The notes under the pieces were generated by a model that was given only the letters and a program-made list of their open reading frames with translations, was not told where the DNA came from and did not search any database. Positions 1 through 12,800 of a DNA stretch of 64,000 nt are shown piece after piece. Location: positions 196,651 to 260,650 of the forward strand of contig NW_020170416.1 in assembly GCF_000524195.1 (NCBI RefSeq). The letters run 5' to 3'. This DNA comes from Echinococcus granulosus. Its lineage: Eukaryota > Platyhelminthes > Cestoda > Cyclophyllidea > Taeniidae. The translations under genes were made by a program, and so were the position numbers. The stretch's first letter is position 1, and every line of letters begins with the position of its first letter.

Positions 1-858
1 CGGGATGGATACGGGATGGTACAGTAGCCTATCAGACGACCTAGGGCCTAACGATCCTTGCACTCTTTTTCTCCCTTTCGAGCATTCCATAACATTACCT
101 CTATCACATAAATTGGGAAGCTTAAGTCCGATCCCTCCATGTTTGTATTTCTTATTTGTTCCCTGATATGGAGAAAAGCTACCGCATAAATTTTTCTCCA
201 CAGAGATCAAACCCAGTAAACATTTCTGAAGAATACCTAAATTTTCTCCAGAAAAAATAACCAATTGTCCAATCGCTATATAATCAAACTACTCTCAATC
301 AAAAGCTGGGAAAGAAACTGGGAACCAAAGTGATGCAAAAAGACAGAGAAAGCCTTTTTTTCCCTTTCCTGCATGTACACGCTCAGTGTGAGACGTCCCA
401 CGCCCGCTAGTTGCTAGTTTCGTCAGAAAAATAAATGGAAAAGAGAAAGGCAGCGAGAGTGAGAAAGTATCTGAGATGCGGGAAATTAAAAACGCACGCA
501 AGAATGTACGCACGCGAATGTACAAAAGGGGAATTGAATAAAACCGCTTGTTATCCCATTCTTCAATCCTGAATGACGTGCGGAAGACTGATGGATTGAC
601 CAGGGGGCACGAATGTGACCGCTGATCAGAGGTGGTTGACAGAACTGCTTTAGCAAGCAGCATGGATGAAATTGGATGCCTCCATGGTGGTACTACGCTG
701 ATGTGCAACTTAGTGAAGATGATTTTGATGGAACGTGTCTGTGATGACTCGGCGTCTACTAAGATGCAAGTTCTCCAGTCAACCTCCAGGAGTCAATTTT
801 TAGCAATTCAAATCGACAGAAGTGATTAAACAGGGAGGCACAAATAAGAGACACTCAC
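1..858 (-). other. Presumed TCF/LEF intron, left edge of window
   Basis: The sequence lies immediately 3' of the exon 4 donor on the minus strand and should be intronic. I see no convincing exon here. Short open frames (for example 295-708 on the minus strand) lack recognisable motifs. Confidence 0.5.
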
Positions 859-3800
859 TGGCAGCATTAAATAGTTCGGAATGAAGAGCGGAGGCGGAAG
901 AGGTGGAGGAGGGGGACCAAGCATCGACACTGCCGACGCCAGCACCACTGCCGCTGCCGGACGCCGAAGTTGTGGAAGGCGTGGCAGAGGAGCCTGAAGT
1001 AGAAGAGGTGGAGGTGGCCGAATTGGAAGAGGGTCGTTGTTGTCGCTGCTGGTGCTGCTGCTGCTGCTGTTGTTGTTGTTGTTGTAGAAGGCGTTGCTGC
1101 TGATGCTGCTGTTGCTGTTGTTGAAATGCCGTCAGATCGTAGATGTTCGACGGTGGTGGAGGCGGTGCGGGCATAAAGCCTCCAAAGGAACCGATCAGTC
1201 CCGGTGACAGTAGGCTTCCATACATCCGATTCGCCGTCTTCTCCATCTAAACACAAACAGGAAGCCTTAAGTAAACACTTAAACCTAACTTAGTTTTATC
1301 AATTGAAGAGGGTTAAATGGCCTATCATTCCTCTGCCACTGCCGCCAAACGTTCAACGCATCTATCATTCTGGCTGTATCGTGACAACTAATACCATCGA
1401 ATGGAGCTTTTTTTTCGACCTAACGCGCATGACCAAAATTTCGTCTACAGTGGTCTTTGTTTATGTGTTTGAGCGAGCGATACTGTCAATTTTAGTTTAG
1501 GGTACACAACTTCGACTTTTTTCCTTCACAGGCCCACTTTGTTAATCAAAAAGTTCAATAGCCGATGCAATAGTGAATTACTCTGTTCCTGCAGATGCTT
1601 TTGACAGCGACTTTTTACAAAATATCATCACATCACAAAGTTTTTGCTGTGCTATTAATCATCATAAAAATGTTAGCCGTGATGCCAGTAGCTTGACTTA
1701 TCGTACCTTTGAAATAGTGCACAGACTCAAAACCTAGTTTTGCAAACAAAATAAATAGGAAGGAAAAAGATCCGCAGACAAACAACCTAGACAGGGTAGA
1801 GGGGGGGGGAGTGGCATCAGATAGCTCAGTTACTTTTAATCAAGCTTTTGAATTATTAAATCAGCTTGTGAGGCGCATGTAAGTGGTTTAGGGAATGGCA
1901 GAACCATCATCTTGACCAGAAGCAGTAGCACTACCAGAAGTGGTAAAATCCCATTGCCTCCCTCATCCACATACATACACTCAGACATAATGCATGCAGG
2001 TAAGCACACATTTTTTTGGCTAATTTGGATGAGAGAGAGCAAGACGAGCAAGGAGGAGGAAGGAGGGCAGAAAAAACCACCACGACGAGAATACACACAC
2101 ACACACACGCCTTCATTTATCCAATACGTTCATTCATTTACGTGTGCATGTATGTACTTCCTACTTTCCCCATGCTGTTGTTGCTGCTGCTGCCATGGCT
2201 CGTAAAAAAGTCTGCAATTCTGTAGCACTGGTGTTGTTACTGCCGTTGCCAGTACTAACAGCAGAGACCCTAGATTATAACCCTCCATCACAACGTATTT
2301 GCTGTCTGATTACCTCTAGGTTCCGAGTTAGGAGGTTGTTAAAAATTTTCTCCTTCACTGTCCTACTACTAACGTCACAAATCATTAATAAGTAGTATCT
2401 TGTCGTTGATAAAATTTGTAAACATGCCTTGCTTCAAAACTCGTCGGTAGAGATAGCTCAAGTGTCTGGCAAGACGAGGGTGCGGCTAGTTAATGAATGT
2501 AAATTAGTGCAGTTAAGAGATATCCCTCAAATAGACAGCATTAATGCGGGAGACAGACTTGAAGTGCAACCAAGGTGAGTAGTGGAGTAAATAAGCTAAA
2601 AGCACTTGGAGGAGATAGTTGATACCCTTAAGCTAGCCATACATTACTATACCTACTTCCCCCTGAGTGGAATTTTTCTTTTTTTTTTTTTTTTAAGGTT
2701 AAGGCGATGGTCAGTCACCTCCACTAACAAGTAGCCTTAACAGCAAAACAAGGGAGAAATAGAATGCCTTCAACATGCTAGAAGCTCGTTTCACTGACCT
2801 CTTACTGAGGTTCGTCTCAAATGTCATTCACGAGAAGAGGTCAGATGTGTGATAGATGTGGGTATTGACCCCATGCCTTGGCGATTAACCATGGCAAAAA
2901 GGTGACCCAAGTTTTTGGAGAGGGGACGCACGATTAAGGCAAACATTCCCACAAATGCCGCTAATGCCGTCGACCTGCGAGCACATTAATCAAGCACTGG
3001 ACCTGTTTCTATGACATCTCGGTAATATGGTCAGATTCCCACACTCGTTTTGAGGTGGCCGAGACTTCAAGGGTGAATTTCGGTAGTAAATATGGTTTCC
3101 AAACAGGAAGGTTGGTTTGGTTCACTCTGAAGATCAACAGTGCTAGATCTCCATAAAATCGAATGAAGGGATGGATACGCAACGATTGATAAAAGGACGA
3201 AAAGGGAATACACGAATACATAATGAAAGGATGTGGAACAGATGGATGGACTTGAGACAGATCTCGACTGGATGAATGGATGGGGTTGGACACGGTGGAA
3301 AGGGATGAATAATAGACTGAGAAATGACAGAGTAAATTAGATGATTGGGTAGATATATAAAGATATCTGGGAGGGATGGATTAATGACAAGATAGATGTG
3401 TTTTGAGAAACGGATGGAAACCAAATAAGTGATATAGGATAGATTGCTACTTAATAAGCTCATTCAATATGAAATGCGTGAATAGACGGGCCAATGGAAT
3501 AGTGGATGAATGTATGGATACGCAAGTAAATTCCATAGGTTCTGTATAGATGAATGGATAGAGGAGGAATGAACGAACAAAAGGTTAAATCACCACTGTT
3601 TACACATACTCAAGTCCATTTATGTATGCAGCAATTCAATAATGGAAACTTTCTTGTGTATATATACCTTAAATAGGTGGATATTTTAATCTGGAGCTAA
3701 TTGCATTTTTGGACAGCTAAGGGACAGAAGCAGGCCCGCCTCACAATATCCCTTTAGAATCCGGTGTAACAAGCACTGTCATGTCATGATGCTGGCGACG

Positions 3801-6800
3801 ATGAAAATTGCTGGCCAATTACTCTTCTCTTCCCCTTTGGCTCCTCCTCAGCCGCAATTCTCCTCCTCTCTTCCCTCTACCCCATCATCGCGTGTCCATC
3901 ATCACATGTCGTGCACTTTTAAAATGTCTCCCTGCCTTCCTAAATGGCCATGTAAACATGCATAAATTGTGCCAGCTGTGTCCTCACCCATTTACCTTCC
4001 TTCCTCTGTCTGTACTACTGATATAAGAAATTCAGTAGAGGCTGCCAATTCCCCCAAATATAACGTATGTACTTAATAAGCAGCAAGTTTTAAAAGAGGG
4101 GTAAAATTATTTACTGAATAGAGTTTGCTTTTAAGTGTTTCCTCAATAAAAATCGCCTAGTATACGAAATGCGCTCACTGCAGTAGAGGAGCATAATGTA
4201 GAACCAAATGCTTTGCACCCCGAAGTAAACCGCAGTGTGAGACAGACAAACCGTATCGAAAACTTCGAAATGCACAATTACTATTAAATTTGGAGGTGTT
4301 TGCATCGTGACAAAAAAGACCTGTATGGTCCCTGTTCCTATCTCAACGTTGACTTGGAATCACCCTAATCCTGTTGCGGCGAACGGAGTGGAGGAGCACT
4401 AGCCACAAAGGACGACAGTGAATGCATGATGGGAGGTGTTTCACTCGGATGCTTACTATGACATGGGCATCCTCAGTACTCCGCAAGTCAACCAGACTAC
4501 AGCCACTTAACCTACAACTTTACTTCCAAACGCCTTTGCCTTAAAACACCTTCGAGGGTAACTCAGTCGTGATACTAGTGATAATACCGAAAAATTCCCA
4601 CAAAAGGGGACATTTTAGCTTTAGTACACGGAATAAAACAAAGGAATCAGACATTGCATGTGTGCCGACTCATGACAAAAAAATCATCGAAACCACATCC
4701 CATTCGCATGGTTCGGATAATCCCCTTTCATGGACATAAAGACGATTTGGAAGAATCGAAATGCATACAATACTAAGGTGAGAACAGTGAATTGTGTGCA
4801 ATAATCTGAGGCCGCTACATTTTTCCGCATATACATAAACAACCCAAATTGGACAGCAATAAAATGGCAACGAAGTAGAGATAAAGGATTGAAACAAGGC
4901 GTAGCAAAATTGTACGTGGATCTTCTCAGTCCTCCATTTATTCCATACATCGATATTTCAGGAGCAAAGCGCTGCAGATAAAGCTAAACCCCACATCTGA
5001 CTTTTAATTAAATGGGCAATAAGTGTGTAATGTAAGCAGTGTCGTAGACAAGGCTGCGTCACATCACCAACTGTCAAGTAGCGCAGTTTGCAAGTGCGCA
5101 CGAAATGACGAATTCGGTAATAAATTAGCAGCATTGTTGTGTGGCAGGCGAATGAGTGGGTAGGCGGGCGGGTAGGCGAATGGATGGGCGGTCGGTTAAT
5201 AGATTGGTCAGACTGTCGAGGGGTCCGGAGAACGTGCAAGTCTACATGCTAGCATCTACACACATGCATGCAGACATGCACACGTCTGCACACTCACACA
5301 CACACACATATACACGGACACAGACACACGCTAGACATAGCACCCGGCCCAACCCATGTGTGCGAAAACATTAATCATGCCTTTCACCGTTAGCCAATGA
5401 TTGATTGCTCTGAATGGTTGTCTTCCTGTGTGCCTATGTATGCCTAGGTTTTAGTCAAATCAAAAGTCATTCATGTCAAGTAGTGCCTCCATACAGTTGG
5501 CCCCTAGATGTCCTTCCCTGAAGCGCAAATTGATATCTCCAGTTTTTAGTTCCTTTTAAAGTAGATTGAAAGCAGACAAAGGTTTGTTTGCAAGGCAGCT
5601 CTTGTCAATCCCTTTGGAGAGCCAGCTTCCATGATGGTGTGAGGCTCTGCTACTAATTCGCCTTTTAACACTTCTATTTGCTTCTTGCAAAACTGCCTTA
5701 CAGCGTCTTCAGAAAATAACTCGGATGTATCAGGTCTCGATGACTGAATAACGAGTTATAACAGATGGATCGTTGAAAAAAGGATCTTTACTTAACAATA
5801 AAACTAGACTGAATTTGAACAAGTTAAAAATATTTATAATGGCGTGAATACAGAGAACAAGATCAGAGTGCTTAGCGACGATATTAGCCTGAGGCAGACG
5901 ACCGGGTAGCATTGAAATGGCAATGATTTGGAAAAGCAGAATTAAATCAAAATGCAGATCCAAGGACCGACTAAATGTTGCTTATTTTAGAAGCAAACCG
6001 TCAAGCCTCTCCTAACCTTAAGTGGCGCCTAGGAGATGGTTCCTTGTAATGCGTCTGGCAAAGAGGTTGTGGACCCATTGAAACCTCGGAAAGGGAGGGT
6101 GAGGGCCATCGCAATCGCTAACTAAGCTCAATTCCTCCTAAACCGACATATCTCGGGTTGTAGCTAACTAACTAAATCTTCAATCATTTCCCACGGCTTT
6201 TAAGCATCGACAGTTTACATTATGGCATCGTGCAAAAAAGAAGCACAAATGGATCCATGCGAATGACTAAAATGAAGAGTTAACGAAGATTGAAATTCAT
6301 CAGAATTCGTCCACATGTCGATATACTTCACTTCCAGAGCCGTGTGCATACGACTGGTGTGAGTAGGCGATTTTCACAATCCAACAGAGTTACTCATGTC
6401 GCTAGGTCAGTTCTCATTCAGTCATGATTGACCCTTCATAAGTAAATGCTGGATTAATCTAAAGGACCGAAGAGTTTGAAGAACTCCTTTGTGTTCCAGC
6501 TTCCTAGCTGACATTAAATCAGAATGGGCTAGCCATTTCATTGTGGAATCTCGAGGATAGAAATCCACCATAAAAGAAACGATTTATGTCACATCTGTCA
6601 AATTTTAAAATGAACACATCCTTTCAAAGACTCTTTCAAACCCCGCAAATAGACCTCCACGACGTTGGTAGGGTGGTTTGGCTACACCAACCCCTATAAC
6701 GGCGGCTCTTTAAGCTGACGGCTAGGCTTCTTCCAAACCCTAACGTCTTAGTCGTCAGGGTCGATTTGGGCATCTTAAGACGTGCTTGACACCTCGTCAT

Positions 6801-9800
6801 TGCTTCAGACTGATTGTCACCGAAGAAAGTCAACCTCCGTGAACGGCTGTGGAAATGTTCTGCATCACACCCAACGACAAGCGGAACGTTAACCAAAACA
6901 TTGTCTTTAACGTTCCAATTAAATCTTGCTTAATTTCTCGGTCCTTCAAATTAAACTTCACTTCCAAATTCATATGTCTACAGGAAGAAGGATTGACACG
7001 GGTTCTTTAGGTGCCACCCACCACAGTAAGCGTTCGCGTTAAAACGCGTTGCCGCGAATTTAGTGTTTGAATCTTAGCACAACAATGGCCCGTCAATCAC
7101 CGATCGTTAGTTTTACTTGCTCCCTAGCTCACACAAACACTGGATTGACGCATGCAGCGGCAGTGACACTGGCGATAATAGTAATGAGAAGTAAGACTTG
7201 AGAAAGGAGGGACAAAAGTCCGCCAACTTCTCCATCCCACTGCCGCTGATCTCCCCCTAGTGTGCATGTGCTGTGCTGGTGACGCAACGGTGTGCAGGCT
7301 AACAGGTAGTCAGTCAGTCGGTGGTGTTGAAAATGAAGAAATGGTGAGAAAATTGTATTACTGAAAAAAAAGAGGAGAGGGAAGAGGTCTCTGTGAAATC
7401 TCAACTTGCACACGTCTCTAAAATGTGGTTTAAATTTACTACGCAGAGTCGAGTGATGTAATAACAAGTGATAGGCCGGTGAAACCAGAAAGTTTTACTA
7501 GAAGTATTAAAAATGGTCCTTTGCTTTCGCCAACCCTCAATAATGTTCTGAATAGACGGCGGGTGAATAATCCATTTTAAAAGACAGTTGGCACCACTGT
7601 CTAATCAGATCAGAAAGTTGCTATAGGAGAAAGGCACCTACTAGGGATAACTAAATTTAGGTTCATAAAAGAGTATTCCTAAGAAATATGGCTGTAAGAG
7701 AGCTTTCGGAAGAGCCTTTGAGAGCGACCATGGTTCATTCAACCATATAGGAGAGTAATCAAAGTGATACAGCAGATCGCCTGTGATCTGAACCTCACGC
7801 GTTCTCTCCTACGCTGGTCGCAGCACCTCTTTGCTACTCGTCTCTGGGGTAATAAAAAGGCTTCTTCCAGACGGATACACCTCATAATCTGGCAGCATTA
7901 ACACCCCTCGATCCGCCTTCTTGAGTAACAAATGCGGGTAAATTGAACTAGCTTTGATGAGGCAAGAAGACTACCAATGTGACATTATTCTGAGTTGCGT
8001 ACCTGCTAACTGATCGTTGACAAAAATTAGAAAGTTTGTGATGAAATTCTTGTAGAAAAGGAGAAGTGATTTTACTTAACACTTCCGACTTACAAGTTGA
8101 ACGGATTTTTGCCAGTGCGTTTCACAATAAACTTGCATCTCATTCAACAACAACTCTTCGATAAAGGATGACTCAAACTCTCTATAATGGGAGGATAAAA
8201 AAGACCAACGCAGCATTTTTTATCTCTTCCACAGTTAATAACTGATTGTGGCAGCAGAGAATAAGGTCAACGAGTACTTGTACTGCCTGTTTTATCAAAG
8301 TCGCATTGTAGAGGTTAGTAACAATGGCATCAGATACGATGACAAAGCTACCAGGCGTCGTCGCAGTCTGTCAATTTCCAGTCTCTACCTCGTGTGAAAA
8401 CCGAGTCAAGGTATCAGCTCTACCTCTCAGTGTATCTTATTACATGTCAAGGAGACAGGTGTGCTTTTTTTTCCAACGTCAAACTTATTCCAGAAGAGTA
8501 CACGAAATTTCTAGGTGGGTACGCGACTAGTTCACTTGTGCACCACGCTAGAAAAAAAAAACCAAAAACACGCCTCGTCAGTCCTGAGTTTTTGGACTCT
8601 GTTGCTGAAACAAGGTATACCGTGTAGTAAGCATGTTAAGACGGTATTCTCAGTTTTGGGTGGAGACCACTGTGGGTACCCACCATGACTTTGGCTGTAA
8701 TTGGGTGAAAAATTCCTAACGAGGTGAAAAGAAAAAGAGAAGTCTTTCAAATAGGCGGGATTTTAGCGATGCAAGGGCGAGAACACACCAAAATTCACGA
8801 GTTTATATGAAATCATTTTCACAATTGAACCAGTTTGAGGTTTATTTGGAATGCGGACTCCAAAAGCAGCCAGGGATTTGAGTTTAAAAACAAAGCAGTG
8901 GATTTGTTACCTCTGTACCAAAGAAGTCGGTTAAAATTAACGTCGGAAGCTTAACCACGACTCGAGAGTGCATATTGAATATCCTAAGTGTTTCTATTTG
9001 TTTTTCTGATTCCAGAGTAGCAAATTTAAATCAGTCATTTTAACAAAAAAGATAAATGTTAAAAAGCCAAGAAACGCGAATCACACCGCCATTTTTGGGT
9101 TATTTGAAGAGATCCAGATTAGATAAGTTGGCGTGCACAAGATAGACAGGTGATGCCGTGATGGGTAAAAAGGTGGATGCTTCCACAGTAAGCAAATGGA
9201 AAGATAGAAGACAACTCCAGGATAGGCGAAAGAAAGAATACAGAGAAGCGGGTGGACAAAGGAATGGACAAACTTGAGAAAATAAATGGATGAACGGGTT
9301 GGTAGATTCGAGGTGGATATTTTCAGAGCGAATGTGCAGATGAGCAAATGGACAGTTTTGAGATGGTTGGCTGGAAAAATAGATCCAGGGTGAGTGGATA
9401 AATGAGTGATTGAACTGAGGGAATCAATGGATGGAGAATTAAAGACTCGCTTCCATCACAACCAAAATTAGAAGTCATCACACGGCTTGGGAGCGGTCGA
9501 TGTTCCCAAGTTGCAGATACCACTTGCCCGTAAAAAAAATCTAAAGCAAGGTTGGACGACTTTGATTTCGCCACTGGAGATTCTAACTTCTCCACAGGAA
9601 TGTACTACCAGCAGTCGGCATAGGTTAATCAATCAACCTGTTTATCAGAAGCTCACTTGCATTCAATTCCAATGATTGTTACTGCTGGCAGAGCACCAGA
9701 AGTAAACACAAAAGCACACAGACTGTCAGAAGACCAATACCACGAGGCTACAGTTAGGAATAAGATTATCCCCCTTCTCCTTCTACCCATTGGGAGGAGA

Positions 9801-12800
9801 GGGGGAAACCAAACAAAAAGCCTCGGGGGTATGCCTGCGTGACATTCTCTCATATTCTTCTCTTCTCGTTCGCGACCGGTGCACTTGTTCAAAAAAACCC
9901 GCGCGCGCGCTCATCTATGTCTCTCATTCATTTGCTTGTTTAGTTCACTTGCTGGTCGCCCGCTCTCTCTCTTCCTGTCGGTCGTTTTTGTCGCGCGGCT
10001 ATGTCAACTCTACGTGGCTAGTGCTCTTCCCGCTCTCCTGCTTGCCCGCTTCCTAACCGACTTGTCTCACAAACACCGCGAAACAGGCAGGCAAGAGGTA
10101 AGACAAAAATTACGAGGAATCAAGGCATTGAAGTAATCAGCTTTTGTTTGATTCTATCTGATGGATGAAATCTATTAATTCAATCGGTTCGGGGGTTACT
10201 AATTGGTATCGTTCATGAGAATCGGCTTGTTTTAGCTAGTCGAGAATGCGGAACAACACGGAATAGGTCATGATCAGCTACCGTTTGATTATGTAATCAA
10301 AGAGCTGACGATTTACTTACTGATTTCATCAGCTTTAGTAAAACTTGACTAAAAACTTAATTCGTTATTGATGAATGAGGGAGATGACAATGACATTAAA
10401 TAGTAGTGAGGATAAGGTAAAAGTTTGATGGTACCAGAAACACATTTTTGTACCCATGCGATAACAGATAGGTAGATAGGAAGCCAACACTGAAGCTTAA
10501 TGTTGGCACACATCTAAATCTAGTCAAAATGATTAGTGTAAATCAAGGAAAAGTTGAGGTAAAAATACACCTATTTGAAACAAGTTGGACAACAGTCAGC
10601 TTTTAGACAAAATCGCTCCTCATTAGAGTAGGTGAAAAATACCAGCAATTTTAAGTAGCACACACCTGGCATTAGTGACCCAGTTGTACAGGATGATTAG
10701 TGATGCAATGAAACAAGGAATCCTTGAACATAATTTTGTCTTATCGCAAGATGGTACTGAGAAGAAGTGATTGGCCTCATGGTTTCTCGATATTCACAAC
10801 AAATAGCAAGAAACTCAGTGAAAAAAGGAAATAAAATTTATAATTGTAGGATTCCCCATAGATGTAAGATTAGACGTTTGGAGTGAATGAATCGCAGTTT
10901 AAATAAAAGATGAAATGGGTGTACCTATGGCACGAAGGTGAAGGCATACTTTCTAATTTGTTCGATGTTTATTTCGACAGGAAGGTAATTAAGGGATAAA
11001 TAGGTGGATTGATAATTGGTTTGGTGAACGAATGGATGGATGGGTGCTAAAGAGATGGACTCAATGGCGTGTCAGCAATGAATTAATGGCTTCAAGGCGG
11101 ATAAATGATTCTGTATATGGATGCATAACAGATGGATGGATAAATTTGTCAAGTTTAGATAATCAGGCGGTTAGGATGATTGATAGACGAATCAATGGTG
11201 AATATGCCAGGGAATGATGGGTCCAAACTTGGTGGATAAATCAGGTATTAACAATAAGACGGGTGGTTTGATGAATGAACAGAAACAACGAGGATGAGTG
11301 AAACATCGATAATTCGTGGATAGACGTTCCAGTTTTCCATGAATGAATGGGATGTCCCAAGCTTCAAATACTGCCTCCGGTTCCAGTGTAAAAGGTCGGA
11401 TACGCCTCGTGGCTATGACATCGAAACAATTTATACTCTTCAATCATCTACGCATGCTTGCACCTATTCAAGACTACACCGGATGAAGAGAGGAAAGGTT
11501 CCATCAACAAAGCCACCACCTCCATCAAATGCGCTAGCATCAACAACAGCAGCCCAGCTCAGCTCCGTCAGTCAAACTAACAAGCCTTTGCACGCACGTA
11601 CATTCAGCTGACTCACAAAGACGCTTCCCCCCTTGACTCTATTCATCAACACAGGCACATCCAGTCATGGTGAGTGAGCTAAGTTTGAATGAAAATTATT
11701 CACTTTTCATACACGCACTGGTGACTCCAAACCCTAGGTAGATCCTGAACATAGACCTTGGAGGTGTGACTCAGACTGCGGAGCACCGATTCCAATGAGA
11801 TTGGAGTAAATCAACCCTTTGTTGATTTCAAGGTCGGACTGAGTAGACAGCTTTGCAGGCGGTGACTGTCTATGGAATGTGAGGCCAATGAGCAGTCGAA
11901 GCATCAACTATGAGATTAAATCTACACTGATTTCATCTACTTTTTGGAACCGTTATTTCCATCGCACAGGTGGTCCCAGTTTCCAGTGCTTCAGGCCCCT
12001 GCGCTGGTGACATGGTGCCTTATTTATGCCATGCCCCAAGCTAGTAGCCTACCGGCCCTTTTGTAAAACAATCGTAATGGCAAATCTGAGCTTATATGCA
12101 TAATAACAGACAGGAGTAACGTTGAAGCGACACTTTAATAATCATAGCAACCAGCAGTCACGAGAGCGAGAGGGAAGAGCGAAAGAATCATAGCCACACG
12201 CGCGAACACAACCACCGATGGGTATCAGTGAGATGCGATTCTTTTTCAAGCTCGCGTGCGTGCATGCCCGCCCGTTTTCGCTTTTTTTTCCCCTGCGCTC
12301 CGCACTTTGAGTAATACCGCGCGCGTGTACACGCGCACTAAAGCCACCGACCAACCTACCGACAGAGAGTGGAGAGAGAGGACAAGAAAAGCAGACAGAC
12401 GAGACCAGAGCGCAACGAGAGGAAAGGGGCAGTGAGACAGACAGGCGAGCGCGCAGGCACTCACTAATTGAGTAGGGTGGAACGGACGGACTGTCGGTCG
12501 GTCGGTCGGTCGGACGAACGACACGCATACACGTGCGTGTCCATGGACGCACGCACGCCCATAATCGATGTACGCGCGCGTACACGCTTCTGAAGGTCTC
12601 TATCCCCTCGATGTTGTTTTTTTTGCAACATCATCATCGTAGCTGTGGCTACGAGACTGGGTTCCTTTGGCCATACTCCTACTGGTAAACACCCATCTAT
12701 CCTTTGACTGATCAATAGTATGGCTAGTGTTTTGATGCTGCCGTCTACAGTACAAACTCGTGTAGATCGCCATCGCGACTGTTTTAATCTTGTTATTGTG

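Noticed and set aside
867..1256. Alternative frames over the polyglutamine exon (Thr/Ala- or Cys-rich)
   Set aside because: Trinucleotide repeats open several frames; only the Met-Glu-Lys frame has the phase-0 acceptor consistent with exon 3 and a proper donor.
3009..3463. Minus-strand frames of about 100 codons with His-Pro-Ser repeats
   Set aside because: Same repeat artefact as elsewhere (TGGA patch), no splice or family support.
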